This document shows positions 24,690 to 32,612 of a stretch of DNA of 64,000 nucleotides, piece after piece. Both the position numbers and the translations under genes were made by a program. The first letter of the stretch is position 1. Each line of letters begins with the position of its first letter. This DNA comes from an archaeon (GTDB lineage Archaea > Thermoproteota > Nitrososphaeria > Nitrososphaerales > Gagatemarchaeaceae). Location: NCBI GenBank assembly GCA_021819035.1, contig JAKASL010000001.1:186001-250000 (forward strand). The letters run 5' to 3'. The notes under the pieces are model-generated. The model did no database searches. It was not told where the DNA came from and was given only the letters and a program-made list of their open reading frames with translations.

Positions 24690-25121
24690 ATGTCAGAAGC
24701 GCCTGCGCTGCACTCGAGGCGGCCGCTCACACTCAGGTTCGACATCCCCATATCAAGGACCCACGAGTTCTGGGACTCGTTGCGGGCCGGTAGGTTCGTC
24801 ACCACCAAGTGCTCGAAGTGCGGGAACGTCTCCTTCCCGCCGCAGTCAGACTGTTCCAAGTGCATGGGGAGCGAGTTCCACTGGGTCGACCTGGGTCAGG
24901 ACGCCACCCTGGTCACGTACACCCAGGTTATGACGGTCCCTGCGAGCTTCTCGGCTGAAGGTTCATACACGGTCGCCATAGCGGAGTTTCGAGGGGGGGT
25001 CAAGGTCCTCGCCTGGCTCGAGGGGGTCAGAGCGGAAGACGCAACCTCTGGCATGAAGCTTAAGGTGGAGGCGAGAACAAGGTCGGACGGAAGCCCCTAC
25101 TACGTCTTCGTCCCTGCCTAG
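24690..25121 (+). CDS. DUF35 Zn-ribbon/OB-fold acyl-CoA binding protein
   Basis: A 143-residue protein, 3 nt after the thiolase gene. The N-terminal helix (ISRTHEFWDSLRAGRFV) leads into a zinc ribbon with CSKCGNVSFPPQSDCSKC near residues 50-67, then an OB-fold with TYTQVMTVP and VLAWLEGV. This is the DUF35 fold, the usual small partner of SCP2-type thiolases in archaea, where it gates CoA-thioester transfer. The arrangement with the thiolase upstream makes a functional complex very likely. It ends tail-to-tail with the SCP2 protein gene, overlapping by 4 nt. Confidence 0.94.
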   Translation: MSEAPALHSRRPLTLRFDIPISRTHEFWDSLRAGRFVTTKCSKCGNVSFPPQSDCSKCMGSEFHWVDLGQDATLVTYTQVMTVPASFSAEGSYTVAIAEFRGGVKVLAWLEGVRAEDATSGMKLKVEARTRSDGSPYYVFVPA

Positions 25122-25495
25122 AATTCTTTCGGGACGTCCTTCATGACTTCGGCGACCCTGACGAGCCTGTCTCTATACATTATGATCTTGGGGAGGGAGC
25201 CCTTGAACCTGAGCTGGCCTTTCAGGACAGCCGACTGGATGTCTACCTCGCCCTTGGCTACCTTGCACCACGAATCGTAGGTTCCATCGAAAGAGAACTC
25301 GGCGTTCGCGCCTGGCTCAGCCTTTTTGATCGCCGTCGTCCCGTTCTCCACGGTCATCAGGTGGCTCTGGCCGGAGTCGGTGACGTTGAAGGCTATGCTC
25401 GTCTTGAACCCCTTGGTGGTCTCGGCCCACTTGGGGTCGGCCGCGAGCGTGGACTGCACCTGGGCGATGTACTCATCGCTCATGAACTTGGCCAT
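25118..25495 (-). CDS. SCP2 sterol-carrier-fold lipid-binding protein
   Basis: A 125-residue protein with the SCP2 fold: WAETTKGFKTSIAFNVTD, the FSFDGTYDSWCKVAKGEVDIQSAVLKGQLRFKGS region, and the closing helix. These small proteins bind hydrophobic acyl chains; the final helix lines the tunnel. With the acyl-CoA enzymes nearby it may carry fatty acyl groups, which is inference. Its start lies inside the end of the Pop5 gene (16-nt overlap), so it is probably the last gene of the COG1325-Pop5-SCP2 transcript, an odd mix of RNA and lipid functions. Confidence 0.88.
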   Translation of the reverse strand: MAKFMSDEYIAQVQSTLAADPKWAETTKGFKTSIAFNVTDSGQSHLMTVENGTTAIKKAEPGANAEFSFDGTYDSWCKVAKGEVDIQSAVLKGQLRFKGSLPKIIMYRDRLVRVAEVMKDVPKEF

Positions 25496-25773
25496 GAGGT
25501 CGCTGCCCCTCTTGCTCGCCTTTTGAGGTTACCTACTGCACCCGACGTAAGGACAGGGGTCATCTTCCTCCCCCCGACCGCACCCCTCTCACAAGCCTCC
25601 CTCAGCCATTGGGCTGACTCCACCGTCCCCTTGACTATGACCGCCCGGGGGTTCCCGTCCACCCCGAAGACCTTCACGCCGCCGAACTCGCTCCCAAGCA
25701 CCTTCGCCAGCGCCTTCATCTCTTCCTCAAGGACCGCTCCTTCGGCCATCAGGAGGAGGTACCTTTTGGGCAA
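25480..25773 (-). CDS. rnp2: RNase P protein subunit Rpp14/Pop5
   Basis: A 97-residue protein from the TTG (LPKRYLLLMAEGAVLEEEM) one base after the COG1325 stop; a longer frame reaches 25830, but those extra residues are inside the neighbour and unlike the family. The KRYLLL start and the end region GRKMTPVLTSGAVGNLKRRA correspond to the Pop5 signature of a first strand and an SGT-I-x-x-L close. Pop5 pairs with Rpp30 to support catalysis by RNase P RNA. It follows the COG1325 gene, a common archaeal neighbour. The match is by pattern, so the call is good but not certain. Confidence 0.7.
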   Translation of the reverse strand: MPKRYLLLMAEGAVLEEEMKALAKVLGSEFGGVKVFGVDGNPRAVIVKGTVESAQWLREACERGAVGGRKMTPVLTSGAVGNLKRRARGAATSWPSS

Positions 25774-25774
25774 T

Positions 25775-26209
25775 CTAGGTCCCCTCCAACTCCTTCGAGT
25801 AGAACTCCAGAGCTCCTCTTCGCATGGCATAGAGCCTCGGCTTGACCTTCACTCTGATGGAGTCAGCCGTCCCGATTTCGGGGGCCCCGGAGATCAGCTT
25901 CTGCTTGTCCAGACGCAGGTACAGCGCCGAGTGCTCGTCGACGAGGGATGCAAGCTCGTCGGAGATGGCATCCCGCACCTGCGGCGGGAGCCCCGCGACG
26001 ATATGCCTGAACGCCGAGGCCGCCACGTCGCCTGTAAGGTGGACCCTTATCCTGACGATCTGGTTCCCAAAGTGACCTTCGAGGGCCTCCCTCTGTAGTA
26101 CGGGGCTACCGCCCAGGAGCCTCGCCACAGCGTCCCCGACCTTCTTCTCGTCCTCCGTGGCGTGTATCAGATATGAAACCTCGACTGACGCTATGGGGGG
26201 CTTCAACAC
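25775..26209 (-). CDS. COG1325/DUF54 RNA-binding protein, predicted exosome-associated
   Basis: A 144-residue protein of the archaeal COG1325 family. It begins ASVEVSYLIHATEDEKKVGDAVARLLG, then LQREALEGHFGNQIVRIRVHLTGDVAASAFRHIV, and ends with a strand (DSIRVKVKPRLY). The E-G-H-F-G-N motif is diagnostic. The family is predicted to be linked to the RNA exosome because it co-occurs with exosome and RNase P genes; here Pop5 follows immediately. Its molecular function is not established. The gene diverges from a hypothetical gene and Kae1; the AT-poor gap contains only one TATA-like element. Confidence 0.88.
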   Translation of the reverse strand: MLKPPIASVEVSYLIHATEDEKKVGDAVARLLGGSPVLQREALEGHFGNQIVRIRVHLTGDVAASAFRHIVAGLPPQVRDAISDELASLVDEHSALYLRLDKQKLISGAPEIGTADSIRVKVKPRLYAMRRGALEFYSKELEGT

Positions 26210-26313
26210 CTTTCCTCAGGGGGTCTGTGCGTATAAGTTCGTGGACGAAAGGACCCCCTTCGGGCCGGCCTGCCGGGGTCAACGTTAACTATGCGTCGGT
26301 AGCCGCTCTCGGC

Positions 26314-26835
26314 GTGCCGCGCAAGCTGACCGTGGAAGACGTGCTGTCGGACGAGCTGAAGAGGGAGATGAACCTCGACACCGACACATTCGCGGTCCTG
26401 GACGACTGGGACTCGGTAATGAACAGCGTCTATCAGATGCCGATCGAATACGCTGGGTACACGAGGAAGGTGAGCGAGATGAAGCTGCTCAAGGAGATGA
26501 TAGACACCCTGGCGGCGGCTGACTTCGACCAGGTGAAGCGGAGCGAGAGCAGGAAGAAGCAGCTGGCCCAGTTCACCAAGACCCTGAGCATGTATTACAA
26601 CGTCGTGTTCACTAAAAAGGAAAAGAAGACAGGCTACGGGGCCCTGATCCACTTCCCTAAGCTAAAGTCCGACCCGGACAGGAGCGGAGGGATCGTGCTT
26701 GCGGCCAAGATCGTATTCGAAGGGGGGAAGCACGCGGTCACCTTCGAGAGGGCCAAGTTCGAGGACTTCCTGGTCGAGGTCAAACCCTACGTCAACCTTC
26801 TAGGCGACCTCTACCGCCAGACGCGAAAGATGTAA
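26314..26835 (+). CDS. hypothetical protein next to Kae1
   Basis: Not recognised. From the GTG chosen here the product is 173 residues: an N-terminal helical part, then KLLKEMIDTLAAADFDQVKRSESRKKQLAQFTKTLSMYYNVVF, a long amphipathic helix, and a beta-rich C-terminal half (IVLAAKIVFEGGKHAVTFERAKFEDFLVEV). The frame is open back to 26173, but those residues overlap the divergent gene and read poorly. A TATA element (GTATAAG at about 26230) would start transcripts near 26257, so an unusual start between 26257 and 26314 is possible. It ends 6 nt before kae1, so it shares its transcript; a tRNA-modification role would be inference. Confidence 0.65.
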   Translation: MPRKLTVEDVLSDELKREMNLDTDTFAVLDDWDSVMNSVYQMPIEYAGYTRKVSEMKLLKEMIDTLAAADFDQVKRSESRKKQLAQFTKTLSMYYNVVFTKKEKKTGYGALIHFPKLKSDPDRSGGIVLAAKIVFEGGKHAVTFERAKFEDFLVEVKPYVNLLGDLYRQTRKM

Positions 26836-26841
26836 CCAGGG

Positions 26842-27834
26842 ATGAAGAGCATAGTCATCGGCGTGGAGAGCACAGCACACACGTTCTCAGCGTCCGTGGT
26901 CTCTTCCGACGGCGAGATACTCTCGAACCCGAAGTCGGTCTATAAGGCGCCTCCGGGGGGTGGGATCCACCCATTCGAGGCCTCCCAGAACCACCTTGCC
27001 GCGGCGCCTTCGGTCCTATCTGAGGCGCTCCGCTCCTCAGGGGTGGGGCTTAGCGACCTCTCCGCGGTCGCCTACGCCATGGGCCCCGGGCTCGGCCCCT
27101 GCCTGCGCGTCGGCGCCGTCGCCGCCAGGACCTTGGCCGCTTCCATCGGAGTCCCTCTCGTCCCTGTCAACCACGCCGTCGGGCACATAGAGCTCGGGTG
27201 CCTTCTGACAGGGGCCAAGGACCCGGTGGTCCTCCTCGTCTCCGGGGGGCATACAATGATCATCGCCTACTCTGGACTGAGATGGCGGATCCTTGGGGAG
27301 TCGCTGGACCTAACTCTCGGGCAGCTGCTCGACCAGTTCGGGAGGCACCACGGCCTGGCATCCCCCTGCGGGCGTGCCATCGAGGAATCGGCGTCCAGGT
27401 CCAACCACTATCTCAGGCTCCCGTACTCGGTGAAGGGGAACGACGTCTCATTCTCAGGGCTCCTGACCGCGTCGAAGTCCCTCCTCGACGCTGGGGCCTC
27501 CTTCGAGGACGTGGCGTACTCTCTTCAAGAGACCTCGTTTTCGATGGTGGCCGAGGTCACCGAGAGGGCACTTGCGTTCACGGGGAAGAAAGAGGTCATG
27601 ATAGTGGGGGGGGTGGCTGCGAACAAGCGCCTGTCGCAGATGATGTCCGCCATGGCTGAGAGGCACGCGGCGAAGGCCCTGTCGGTCCCCCTAGAATACA
27701 GCGGTGACTGCGGCGCTCAGATAGCTTGGACCGGGGTCCTCGCCCACGGGAGCGGTATCGAGGTCCCGGTGGCCGAGTCGACGGTCAGGCAGTCGTGGAG
27801 GCTCGATGTAGTTGACATCCCCTGGCGAGGCTGA
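26842..27834 (+). CDS. kae1: KEOPS subunit Kae1, tRNA N6-threonylcarbamoyladenosine synthase
   Basis: A 330-residue ASKHA-fold enzyme that transfers threonylcarbamoyl to A37 of ANN-reading tRNAs. Landmarks: IGVESTAHTFSASVV at the N-terminus, AMGPGLGPCLRVG, the metal-binding NHAVGHIE near residue 108 (HxxxH), LLVSGGHTMII, and GGVAANKRLSQMM near residue 255. The final metal ligand region reads YSGDCGAQIAWTG. Size is normal. The Bud32 kinase gene follows with a 23-nt overlap, so the two are translationally linked; in many archaea they are fused in one protein. Pcc1 is encoded 2.6 kb downstream; no Cgi121 is seen. Confidence 0.97.
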   Translation: MKSIVIGVESTAHTFSASVVSSDGEILSNPKSVYKAPPGGGIHPFEASQNHLAAAPSVLSEALRSSGVGLSDLSAVAYAMGPGLGPCLRVGAVAARTLAASIGVPLVPVNHAVGHIELGCLLTGAKDPVVLLVSGGHTMIIAYSGLRWRILGESLDLTLGQLLDQFGRHHGLASPCGRAIEESASRSNHYLRLPYSVKGNDVSFSGLLTASKSLLDAGASFEDVAYSLQETSFSMVAEVTERALAFTGKKEVMIVGGVAANKRLSQMMSAMAERHAAKALSVPLEYSGDCGAQIAWTGVLAHGSGIEVPVAESTVRQSWRLDVVDIPWRG

Positions 27835-28477
27835 ATGGGTCCCAGGCCGTCTCCTCTATAGGGGGGCCGAGGCGGATGTGGTGCTGGGCGACTGGCAGGG
27901 CCTCCCGGCCGTGTTCAAAGTCAGGAAGCCGCTGACCTACAGGCTGGCATCCCTCGACCAGGAGATCCGGCGTCAGAGGACGGTGCACGAGGCTGAGATG
28001 ATACGCCATGCGAAGCGGGCCGGGGTCGCGACCCCATTCCTCTACCACCTCGACCTCCAGGCGTCCACCATGGTCATGGAGTACATCGGCGGGAAGATGC
28101 TCAGGGACCTGGCGGGTCACATGGCGGAGAAGGACGTGGAGGGTCCGTTCTTCAAGTTCGGGGAAGGCGTCGCCCGCCTCCACGCGGCGGGGATGATGCA
28201 CGGGGACCTCACCACGGCCAACGTTGTTTCCAGGGAGGGGTCCCTCGTCTTCCTGGATTTCGGCTTGGCCCATCGCACCAGCAGGCTGGAGGACCACGCC
28301 GTGGACCTCCGTCTGATCAAAGAGACGCTCGTAGGTGCCCATCCAGGGATATCTAGGGCAGCCCTGGACGCCTTCTTCAGGGGTTACGAGGCCAAGGCCG
28401 GGACTCCAAGGTTCCGGAGGGTCCGCAGCCAGCTCCGGAACATCGAGCGGAGGGGGAGGTACGCCCGAGTCGCATGA
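27812..28477 (+). CDS. bud32: KEOPS subunit Bud32, small atypical kinase/ATPase
   Basis: A 221-residue protein with a TTG start that overlaps kae1 by 23 nt; no ATG or GTG gives a full first strand. It has the minimal kinase fold: a first strand with RGAEADVVLG, the conserved Lys in AVFKVRKPLTYR, the catalytic loop MHGDLTTANVV near residue 130 and the metal Asp in LDFGLA. Bud32 phosphorylation or ATPase activity drives KEOPS. The C-terminal Arg-rich helix (RRVRSQLRNIERRGRYARV) is the typical Bud32 tail that contacts tRNA. Together with Kae1 and Pcc1 this gives three of the four KEOPS subunits. Confidence 0.96.
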   Translation: MTSPGEAEWVPGRLLYRGAEADVVLGDWQGLPAVFKVRKPLTYRLASLDQEIRRQRTVHEAEMIRHAKRAGVATPFLYHLDLQASTMVMEYIGGKMLRDLAGHMAEKDVEGPFFKFGEGVARLHAAGMMHGDLTTANVVSREGSLVFLDFGLAHRTSRLEDHAVDLRLIKETLVGAHPGISRAALDAFFRGYEAKAGTPRFRRVRSQLRNIERRGRYARVA

Positions 28478-28496
28478 GACGAGGACCTGGCGGGCA

Positions 28497-28506
28497 ACGT
28501 TTATCA
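28497..28506 (+). promoter_or_regulatory. TATA box of rps15
   Basis: ACGTTTATCAG about 36-44 nt before the ATG at 28542. The same ACGTTTAT core occurs before rpl15e and the thioesterase gene. Confidence 0.5.
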
Positions 28507-28541
28507 GTCAAACCCGGAGGACTCGCCTGAACTTCTGAAGC

Positions 28542-28991
28542 ATGGCCAGAATCCATTCGCACAGGCACGGCAAGTCTCACCAGACCAGGCCCCCCAGCAG
28601 GAGCAATCCGAGCTGGGTGACCACCACCCCTGACGAGGCAAAGAACGTCGTCCTCAAGCTCGCCAAGGAAGGGCTCACCCCGAGCAAGATAGGGCAGACG
28701 CTCAGGGACGACTACGGTGTCCCGCTGTTCAAGCCCCTGGCGGGGAAGTCGATCGGGAGGGTCTTGGCAGAAGGCAAAATCGCGCCGAAGATGCCCCAGG
28801 ACCTGCAGGACTTGATTGAAAGGGCCCAACGGGTTCAGAAGCATCTTGACGTGCACGGCAGCGACAGGAAGAACGTGCATTCTCTCGAGCTCATCGAGGC
28901 AAAGATATACCGGCTTTCAAAATACTACAAGGAAAAGGGTGTCATTTCGAAGGACTTCAAGTACGCCGCCGTCGTCGCACAGCTGGCGTAA
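28542..28991 (+). CDS. rps15: ribosomal protein S15 (S13e-type)
   Basis: A 149-residue archaeal S15/S13e protein, which binds 16S rRNA helices and nucleates the small-subunit platform. It has the long archaeal N-terminal extension (ARIHSHRHGKSHQTRP and SWVTTTPDEAKNVVLKLAKEGLTPSKIG) and the S15 core with GSDRKNVHSLELIEAKIYRLSKYYK near residue 105. Its own TATA box begins a transcript that probably runs through the RecJ-like, Pcc1, SerS and S3Ae genes, all on the same strand with small gaps or overlaps. Confidence 0.98.
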   Translation: MARIHSHRHGKSHQTRPPSRSNPSWVTTTPDEAKNVVLKLAKEGLTPSKIGQTLRDDYGVPLFKPLAGKSIGRVLAEGKIAPKMPQDLQDLIERAQRVQKHLDVHGSDRKNVHSLELIEAKIYRLSKYYKEKGVISKDFKYAAVVAQLA

Positions 28992-29006
28992 AACGGGGGC
29001 GGGCCC

Positions 29007-30413
29007 GTGGCCGACATCGAAGGGCTCACCGCGCGATACAGGGCCATGGCCCCGAACATCCTGAAGATAGCCACCGACGGGAAAAGGATCCTCGTGGTGA
29101 CGCACATAGACGCGGACGGCTTATGCAGCGGGTCGGCCGTGTTCGCGTCGCTCAAGCGCAAGGGCGCCAACGTCGCCCTACGCACCGTCCCCGACCTCGA
29201 CGCCAAGACCATCGGGTCACTGAAGGGGCTGGGATACGAGTTCCACATTTTCACCGACCTGGGGTCAACCCTGGTCACGGAACTCGAGGGGACTTTCGGG
29301 AAAGACTTCTTAGTCATAGACCACCATCAGATCTCAGAGGCTGACATAAGGAGCCCAAACGTTGTCAACGCCTGGGCTTACGGCTTCGACGGGGGGAAGG
29401 AGGCGTGCTCCTCGGCTATGGCTTACTTCTTCGCTGCAACCCTCGACCGGGCCAACGCGGACCTCTCGCCTCTAGCTGTGGTGGGGGCCGTAGCAGACCG
29501 CCAAGATGCGGGACCTGGGAGGTCGCTGACAGGGCTCAACAGGGCCGCGCTTGCGGACGCCCAGTCGCGCGGGCTGATGTCCGTGACCACTGACTTGATG
29601 TTTACCGGGCGAGAGACTAGGCCGGTCCACGAGGCGGTGGCCCTTACTTCCACGCCTCTCCTGAAGGGGCTGACAGGGAGCAGGGACGCGGTCCTCGCCC
29701 TTCTGCACCAGTCCGGGCTCCCTCTGAAGGATGGCGGGTCCTGGCGCACCGTTTCATCCCTCTCCAAGGGAGAGAAGGAGAGCCTCGTCGAAACCCTCGC
29801 GGCAGCCCTGGGCTCCCAGGAGGGCGCAAGCGACGCGCTGGCGGGTATCTTTGGGGAGGTGTACACGCTGCGGTTCGAGGACGCCTTCACGCCGCTGAGG
29901 GATGCGAGGGAGTTCGGGACGCTCCTGAACTCATGCGGGAGGATGGGCGTTCCGGGGATAGGAATCGCGATCTGCCTAGGAGACAGGTCCCACGCCCTGA
30001 GCGCAGCCATGAAGTCCTTGTCAGAGTACCGGGGAGGGATAAACAAGGCACTGAGCGGCCTCGCCTCGGAACCGTCGAGGATGGAGCGGCACGGCAGCCT
30101 CGTCTTCGTGAACGGGGAGGGGCTGGTGGACGAAAAACTGTTGGGCCCAGTGATCTCCATACTCACCTCGACCCCCGAGTTCAGAGACAAGGTGGTGGTG
30201 GGGAGGGCGACGGGGCGGGACGCAGAGGTCAAGATATCCTCGAGGGTGGGGGACGCCTTCGCAGGGGAGGCGAACCTGGGCTTGGTGATGAAGGAAGCGG
30301 CAGAGGCCGTGGACGGGGTCGGGGGAGGCCATGAAATGGCCGCGGGCGCCAAGATACCTTCATCGAGGACGGAGACCTTCTTTAGGGATGTGCTGGCGAG
30401 AGTTGCCGGTTGA
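29007..30413 (+). CDS. archaeal RecJ-like DHH phosphoesterase
   Basis: A 468-residue protein with a GTG start, 15 nt after rps15. The DHH domain holds VVTHIDADGLCSGSAVFAS near residue 32 and FLVIDHHQISEAD near residue 98 (the DHH triad), plus GAVADRQDA. The C-terminal DHHA1 domain ends with the RNA/DNA-binding GGGHEMAAGA motif near residue 441. Archaeal RecJ homologues act as single-strand exonucleases for DNA or RNA, and as GINS-associated factors of the replisome in some lineages. Whether this is the exonuclease GAN type or the inactive Cdc45-like type is not clear, though the conserved catalytic Asp residues favour activity. Confidence 0.94.
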   Translation: MADIEGLTARYRAMAPNILKIATDGKRILVVTHIDADGLCSGSAVFASLKRKGANVALRTVPDLDAKTIGSLKGLGYEFHIFTDLGSTLVTELEGTFGKDFLVIDHHQISEADIRSPNVVNAWAYGFDGGKEACSSAMAYFFAATLDRANADLSPLAVVGAVADRQDAGPGRSLTGLNRAALADAQSRGLMSVTTDLMFTGRETRPVHEAVALTSTPLLKGLTGSRDAVLALLHQSGLPLKDGGSWRTVSSLSKGEKESLVETLAAALGSQEGASDALAGIFGEVYTLRFEDAFTPLRDAREFGTLLNSCGRMGVPGIGIAICLGDRSHALSAAMKSLSEYRGGINKALSGLASEPSRMERHGSLVFVNGEGLVDEKLLGPVISILTSTPEFRDKVVVGRATGRDAEVKISSRVGDAFAGEANLGLVMKEAAEAVDGVGGGHEMAAGAKIPSSRTETFFRDVLARVAG

Positions 30414-30664
30414 AGACCCGGGTAGAACTGCGGATCGGCTGCAGGGACGGCTCGACAGTAAAGGGCCTAGCGTCGGTCCTCGCGCCTGACAACGAGGGCG
30501 CGCCGAGGGGGATGAAGCTGGCTTCGGCGGTGGAGGCGGACCACCTGACGTTCACGGTCGAATCCGACTCCGCCTCCAGCTCTCTATCGACCGCCCTGGC
30601 AGTCATGAGAGACGCGACGCTCTTCCAGGAGGTATGGCTTTTATCGGAACCGAAGCGGGGTTGA
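30410..30664 (+). CDS. pcc1: KEOPS subunit Pcc1
   Basis: An 84-residue protein with a TTG start, overlapping the RecJ-like gene by 4 nt. It has the Pcc1 alpha/beta fold: VEADHLTFTVESDSASSSLSTALAVMRDATLFQEVW, with the central S-L-S-T-A-L-A helix typical of the family, and a length within the family range of about 75-90 residues. Pcc1 dimerises and bridges two Kae1-Bud32 units in KEOPS. Its distance from kae1/bud32 (2.6 kb) with S15 between fits separate transcripts. Confidence 0.9.
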   Translation: MKTRVELRIGCRDGSTVKGLASVLAPDNEGAPRGMKLASAVEADHLTFTVESDSASSSLSTALAVMRDATLFQEVWLLSEPKRG

Positions 30665-30673
30665 GGCAACCCG

Positions 30674-31954
30674 ATGCTAGACGTAAAGCTACTGAGGGAG
30701 GATCCAGAAGTGATCAGGGCCGATCTCAAGAAGAGAGGGATGCTCGACAAGCTGCACCTCGTGGACGACGCCATCAAGGCGGACTCCGAGTGGAGGACGG
30801 CCAAGACCCGGGCGGAAGCGCTGCGCCACGAGCTCAACGGCGCCAACAGGGTCATCGCCGACCTGGCCTGGAAGAAGCAGCCCATAGAGGCTGAGCAGTC
30901 GAAGGTCGCTGAACTCTCGGAGCGCCTCGACGGTCTCGCGAAGGCCCAGGACGAAGAGCAGCGGACCCTGGAGAGCATCCTGATGTCATTCCCGAACATC
31001 CTCCACGAGAGCGTGCCGGTAGGGAAGGACGACACAGAGAACGTGACCGTCCGGACCTGGGGGACGGAGAGGAGGTTTGAGTTCGAACCCAAGGACCACG
31101 TCGAAGTCCTCGCCAACCTGGGGATGGTCGACATGGAGCGCGCTGCCAAGATCTCTGGTTCCCGGTTCTTCATCCTCAAGGGGGACGCGGTGAAGCTCGA
31201 GCATGCAATCATGAGGTATGCCATCGACGCCGTCTCAGCAAAGGGGTTCATCCCGGTGGAGCCTCCGTTCATGATGAGGCGGCAGCCCTACGGCGGGGTG
31301 ACAGACATGAACGACTTCGGGCCGGTCATCTACAAGGTGGAGGGGGAGGATCTGTACATGATCGCGACTTCGGAGCACCCTCTGGTGGCCATGCACTCCG
31401 ACGAGATACTATCCGGGAGGGAGCTCCCGCTGAAGTACTGCGGCTTCTCGCCCTGTTTCAGGGTCGAGGCCGGCGCGCACGGAAAGGACACCAAAGGGAT
31501 CTTCAGGACCCACCAGTTCTACAAGGTCGAGCAGGTCGTCTTTTCCCGCCCGGAGGACAGCTGGGCCCTCCACGAGCAGCTGATTGCGAACGCCGAGGGG
31601 ATATTCAGCGGCCTGGGGCTCCGCTATAGGGTGGTCAACGTCTGCACCGGGGACATGGGGACGGTGGCCGCGAAGAAGTACGACCTCGAAGCTTGGATGC
31701 CAGTCCAGGGGAGGTTCAGGGAGATGGTGTCGTGCAGCAACTGCACCGACTACCAGTCTAGGCGGCTGAAGATAAGGTTCCGGGACAAGCAGAACGACGC
31801 GACCAGGTTGGTCCACACCCTGAACTCCACCGCCGTCACCACCAGGGCCCTGGTGGCTATCGTCGAGAACTTCCAGCAGAAGGATGGCACTGTGACAATC
31901 CCGGAGCCCCTTGTCCCCTACATGGGGGGGGTCGACCGCCTCCAGCGACGCTGA
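30674..31954 (+). CDS. serS: seryl-tRNA synthetase
   Basis: A 426-residue class II synthetase. Residues 1-105 form the tRNA-binding coiled coil (many Glu/Lys/Arg heptads). The catalytic domain has the motif-2 region PCFRVEAGAHGKDTKGIFRTHQFYKVEQV near residues 255-283, IGTSEHP, and the motif-3 region. This is the common SerRS type, not the rare methanogenic type. It ends with VDRLQRR. It lies in the S15-S3Ae transcript, 9 nt after Pcc1. S3Ae begins 34 nt after its stop, or just inside if a longer frame is used. Confidence 0.97.
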   Translation: MLDVKLLREDPEVIRADLKKRGMLDKLHLVDDAIKADSEWRTAKTRAEALRHELNGANRVIADLAWKKQPIEAEQSKVAELSERLDGLAKAQDEEQRTLESILMSFPNILHESVPVGKDDTENVTVRTWGTERRFEFEPKDHVEVLANLGMVDMERAAKISGSRFFILKGDAVKLEHAIMRYAIDAVSAKGFIPVEPPFMMRRQPYGGVTDMNDFGPVIYKVEGEDLYMIATSEHPLVAMHSDEILSGRELPLKYCGFSPCFRVEAGAHGKDTKGIFRTHQFYKVEQVVFSRPEDSWALHEQLIANAEGIFSGLGLRYRVVNVCTGDMGTVAAKKYDLEAWMPVQGRFREMVSCSNCTDYQSRRLKIRFRDKQNDATRLVHTLNSTAVTTRALVAIVENFQQKDGTVTIPEPLVPYMGGVDRLQRR

Positions 31955-31963
31955 CATTATAAG
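31954..31963 (+). promoter_or_regulatory. TATA-like element before rps3ae
   Basis: ACATTATAAGC stands about 29-33 nt before the TTG at 31989, supporting that start and an internal promoter for S3Ae. Confidence 0.5.
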
Positions 31964-31988
31964 CGAGATTCGAAAGGGGCGCTTTAGT

Positions 31989-32612
31989 TTGCCTAAGAAG
32001 GTGGCGAAGGTCAGGGACAAATGGAAGCTGAAGTCCTGGGTCACAGTGACAGCGTCCCCCTCATTCGGGAACGCCCCGATTGCGCGCGTCCCTCTCACAG
32101 ACGTCGAGAAGCCCGCCGGCAGGGTCATAGAGACTACCCTCTACGACATACTGAAGCAGGACCCTCAGCACTACGCTTTCAAGCTCTTCTTCCAGATCGA
32201 CAGAGTCGAAGGCGAGACAGCCTACACCGTGTTCAAGGGGCACGAATATTCGAGGGAGTTCCTCAGGAGCCTGATACGCAGAGGCTCATCTATGTCTGAC
32301 TTCATCAAGGACTACGCCACCAAGGACGGATACGTCGTCAGGGTCTACTGCACGGCGCTCTCCCAGGGCAAGATGAACACCTCGAAGAAGCGCGACCTAA
32401 GGCTGATCATGGACAAAGTGATAGGCGAGAAGGCCGCAGGCATGAACTACGAAGGTTTCGTCCAGGAGCTGGTGCTCCAGAAAGTAGCGTCGGACGTCTA
32501 CAACGAGGCCAAGAAGATCACCCACCTGAGGCATGTAGGGGTGAGGAAGAGCAAACTTATCGCGAAGCCGGAGCCGCGGAAGGTCGAGCAGCTAGCCCCT
32601 CTTGCCGCTTGA
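31989..32612 (+). CDS. rps3ae: ribosomal protein S3Ae
   Basis: A 207-residue archaeal S3Ae (eukaryotic eS1) from the TTG giving the canonical N-terminus LPKKVAKVRDKWKLKSWVTV. An open frame extends upstream to 31911 but overlaps serS. Other marks: IETTLYDILKQDPQHYAFKLFFQID, RSLIRRGSSMSDFIKDYATKDGYVVRVYCTAL and LRHVGVRKSKL. It sits near the mRNA exit of the small subunit. An in-register TATA box before the TTG favours this start. It ends convergently, overlapping the Obg-type GTPase gene by 21 nt. Confidence 0.97.
   Translation: MPKKVAKVRDKWKLKSWVTVTASPSFGNAPIARVPLTDVEKPAGRVIETTLYDILKQDPQHYAFKLFFQIDRVEGETAYTVFKGHEYSREFLRSLIRRGSSMSDFIKDYATKDGYVVRVYCTALSQGKMNTSKKRDLRLIMDKVIGEKAAGMNYEGFVQELVLQKVASDVYNEAKKITHLRHVGVRKSKLIAKPEPRKVEQLAPLAA

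Noticed and set aside
31911..31988. N-terminal 26-residue extension of S3Ae
   Set aside because: It overlaps serS, and the ribosomal protein family starts at the LPKK segment used here.
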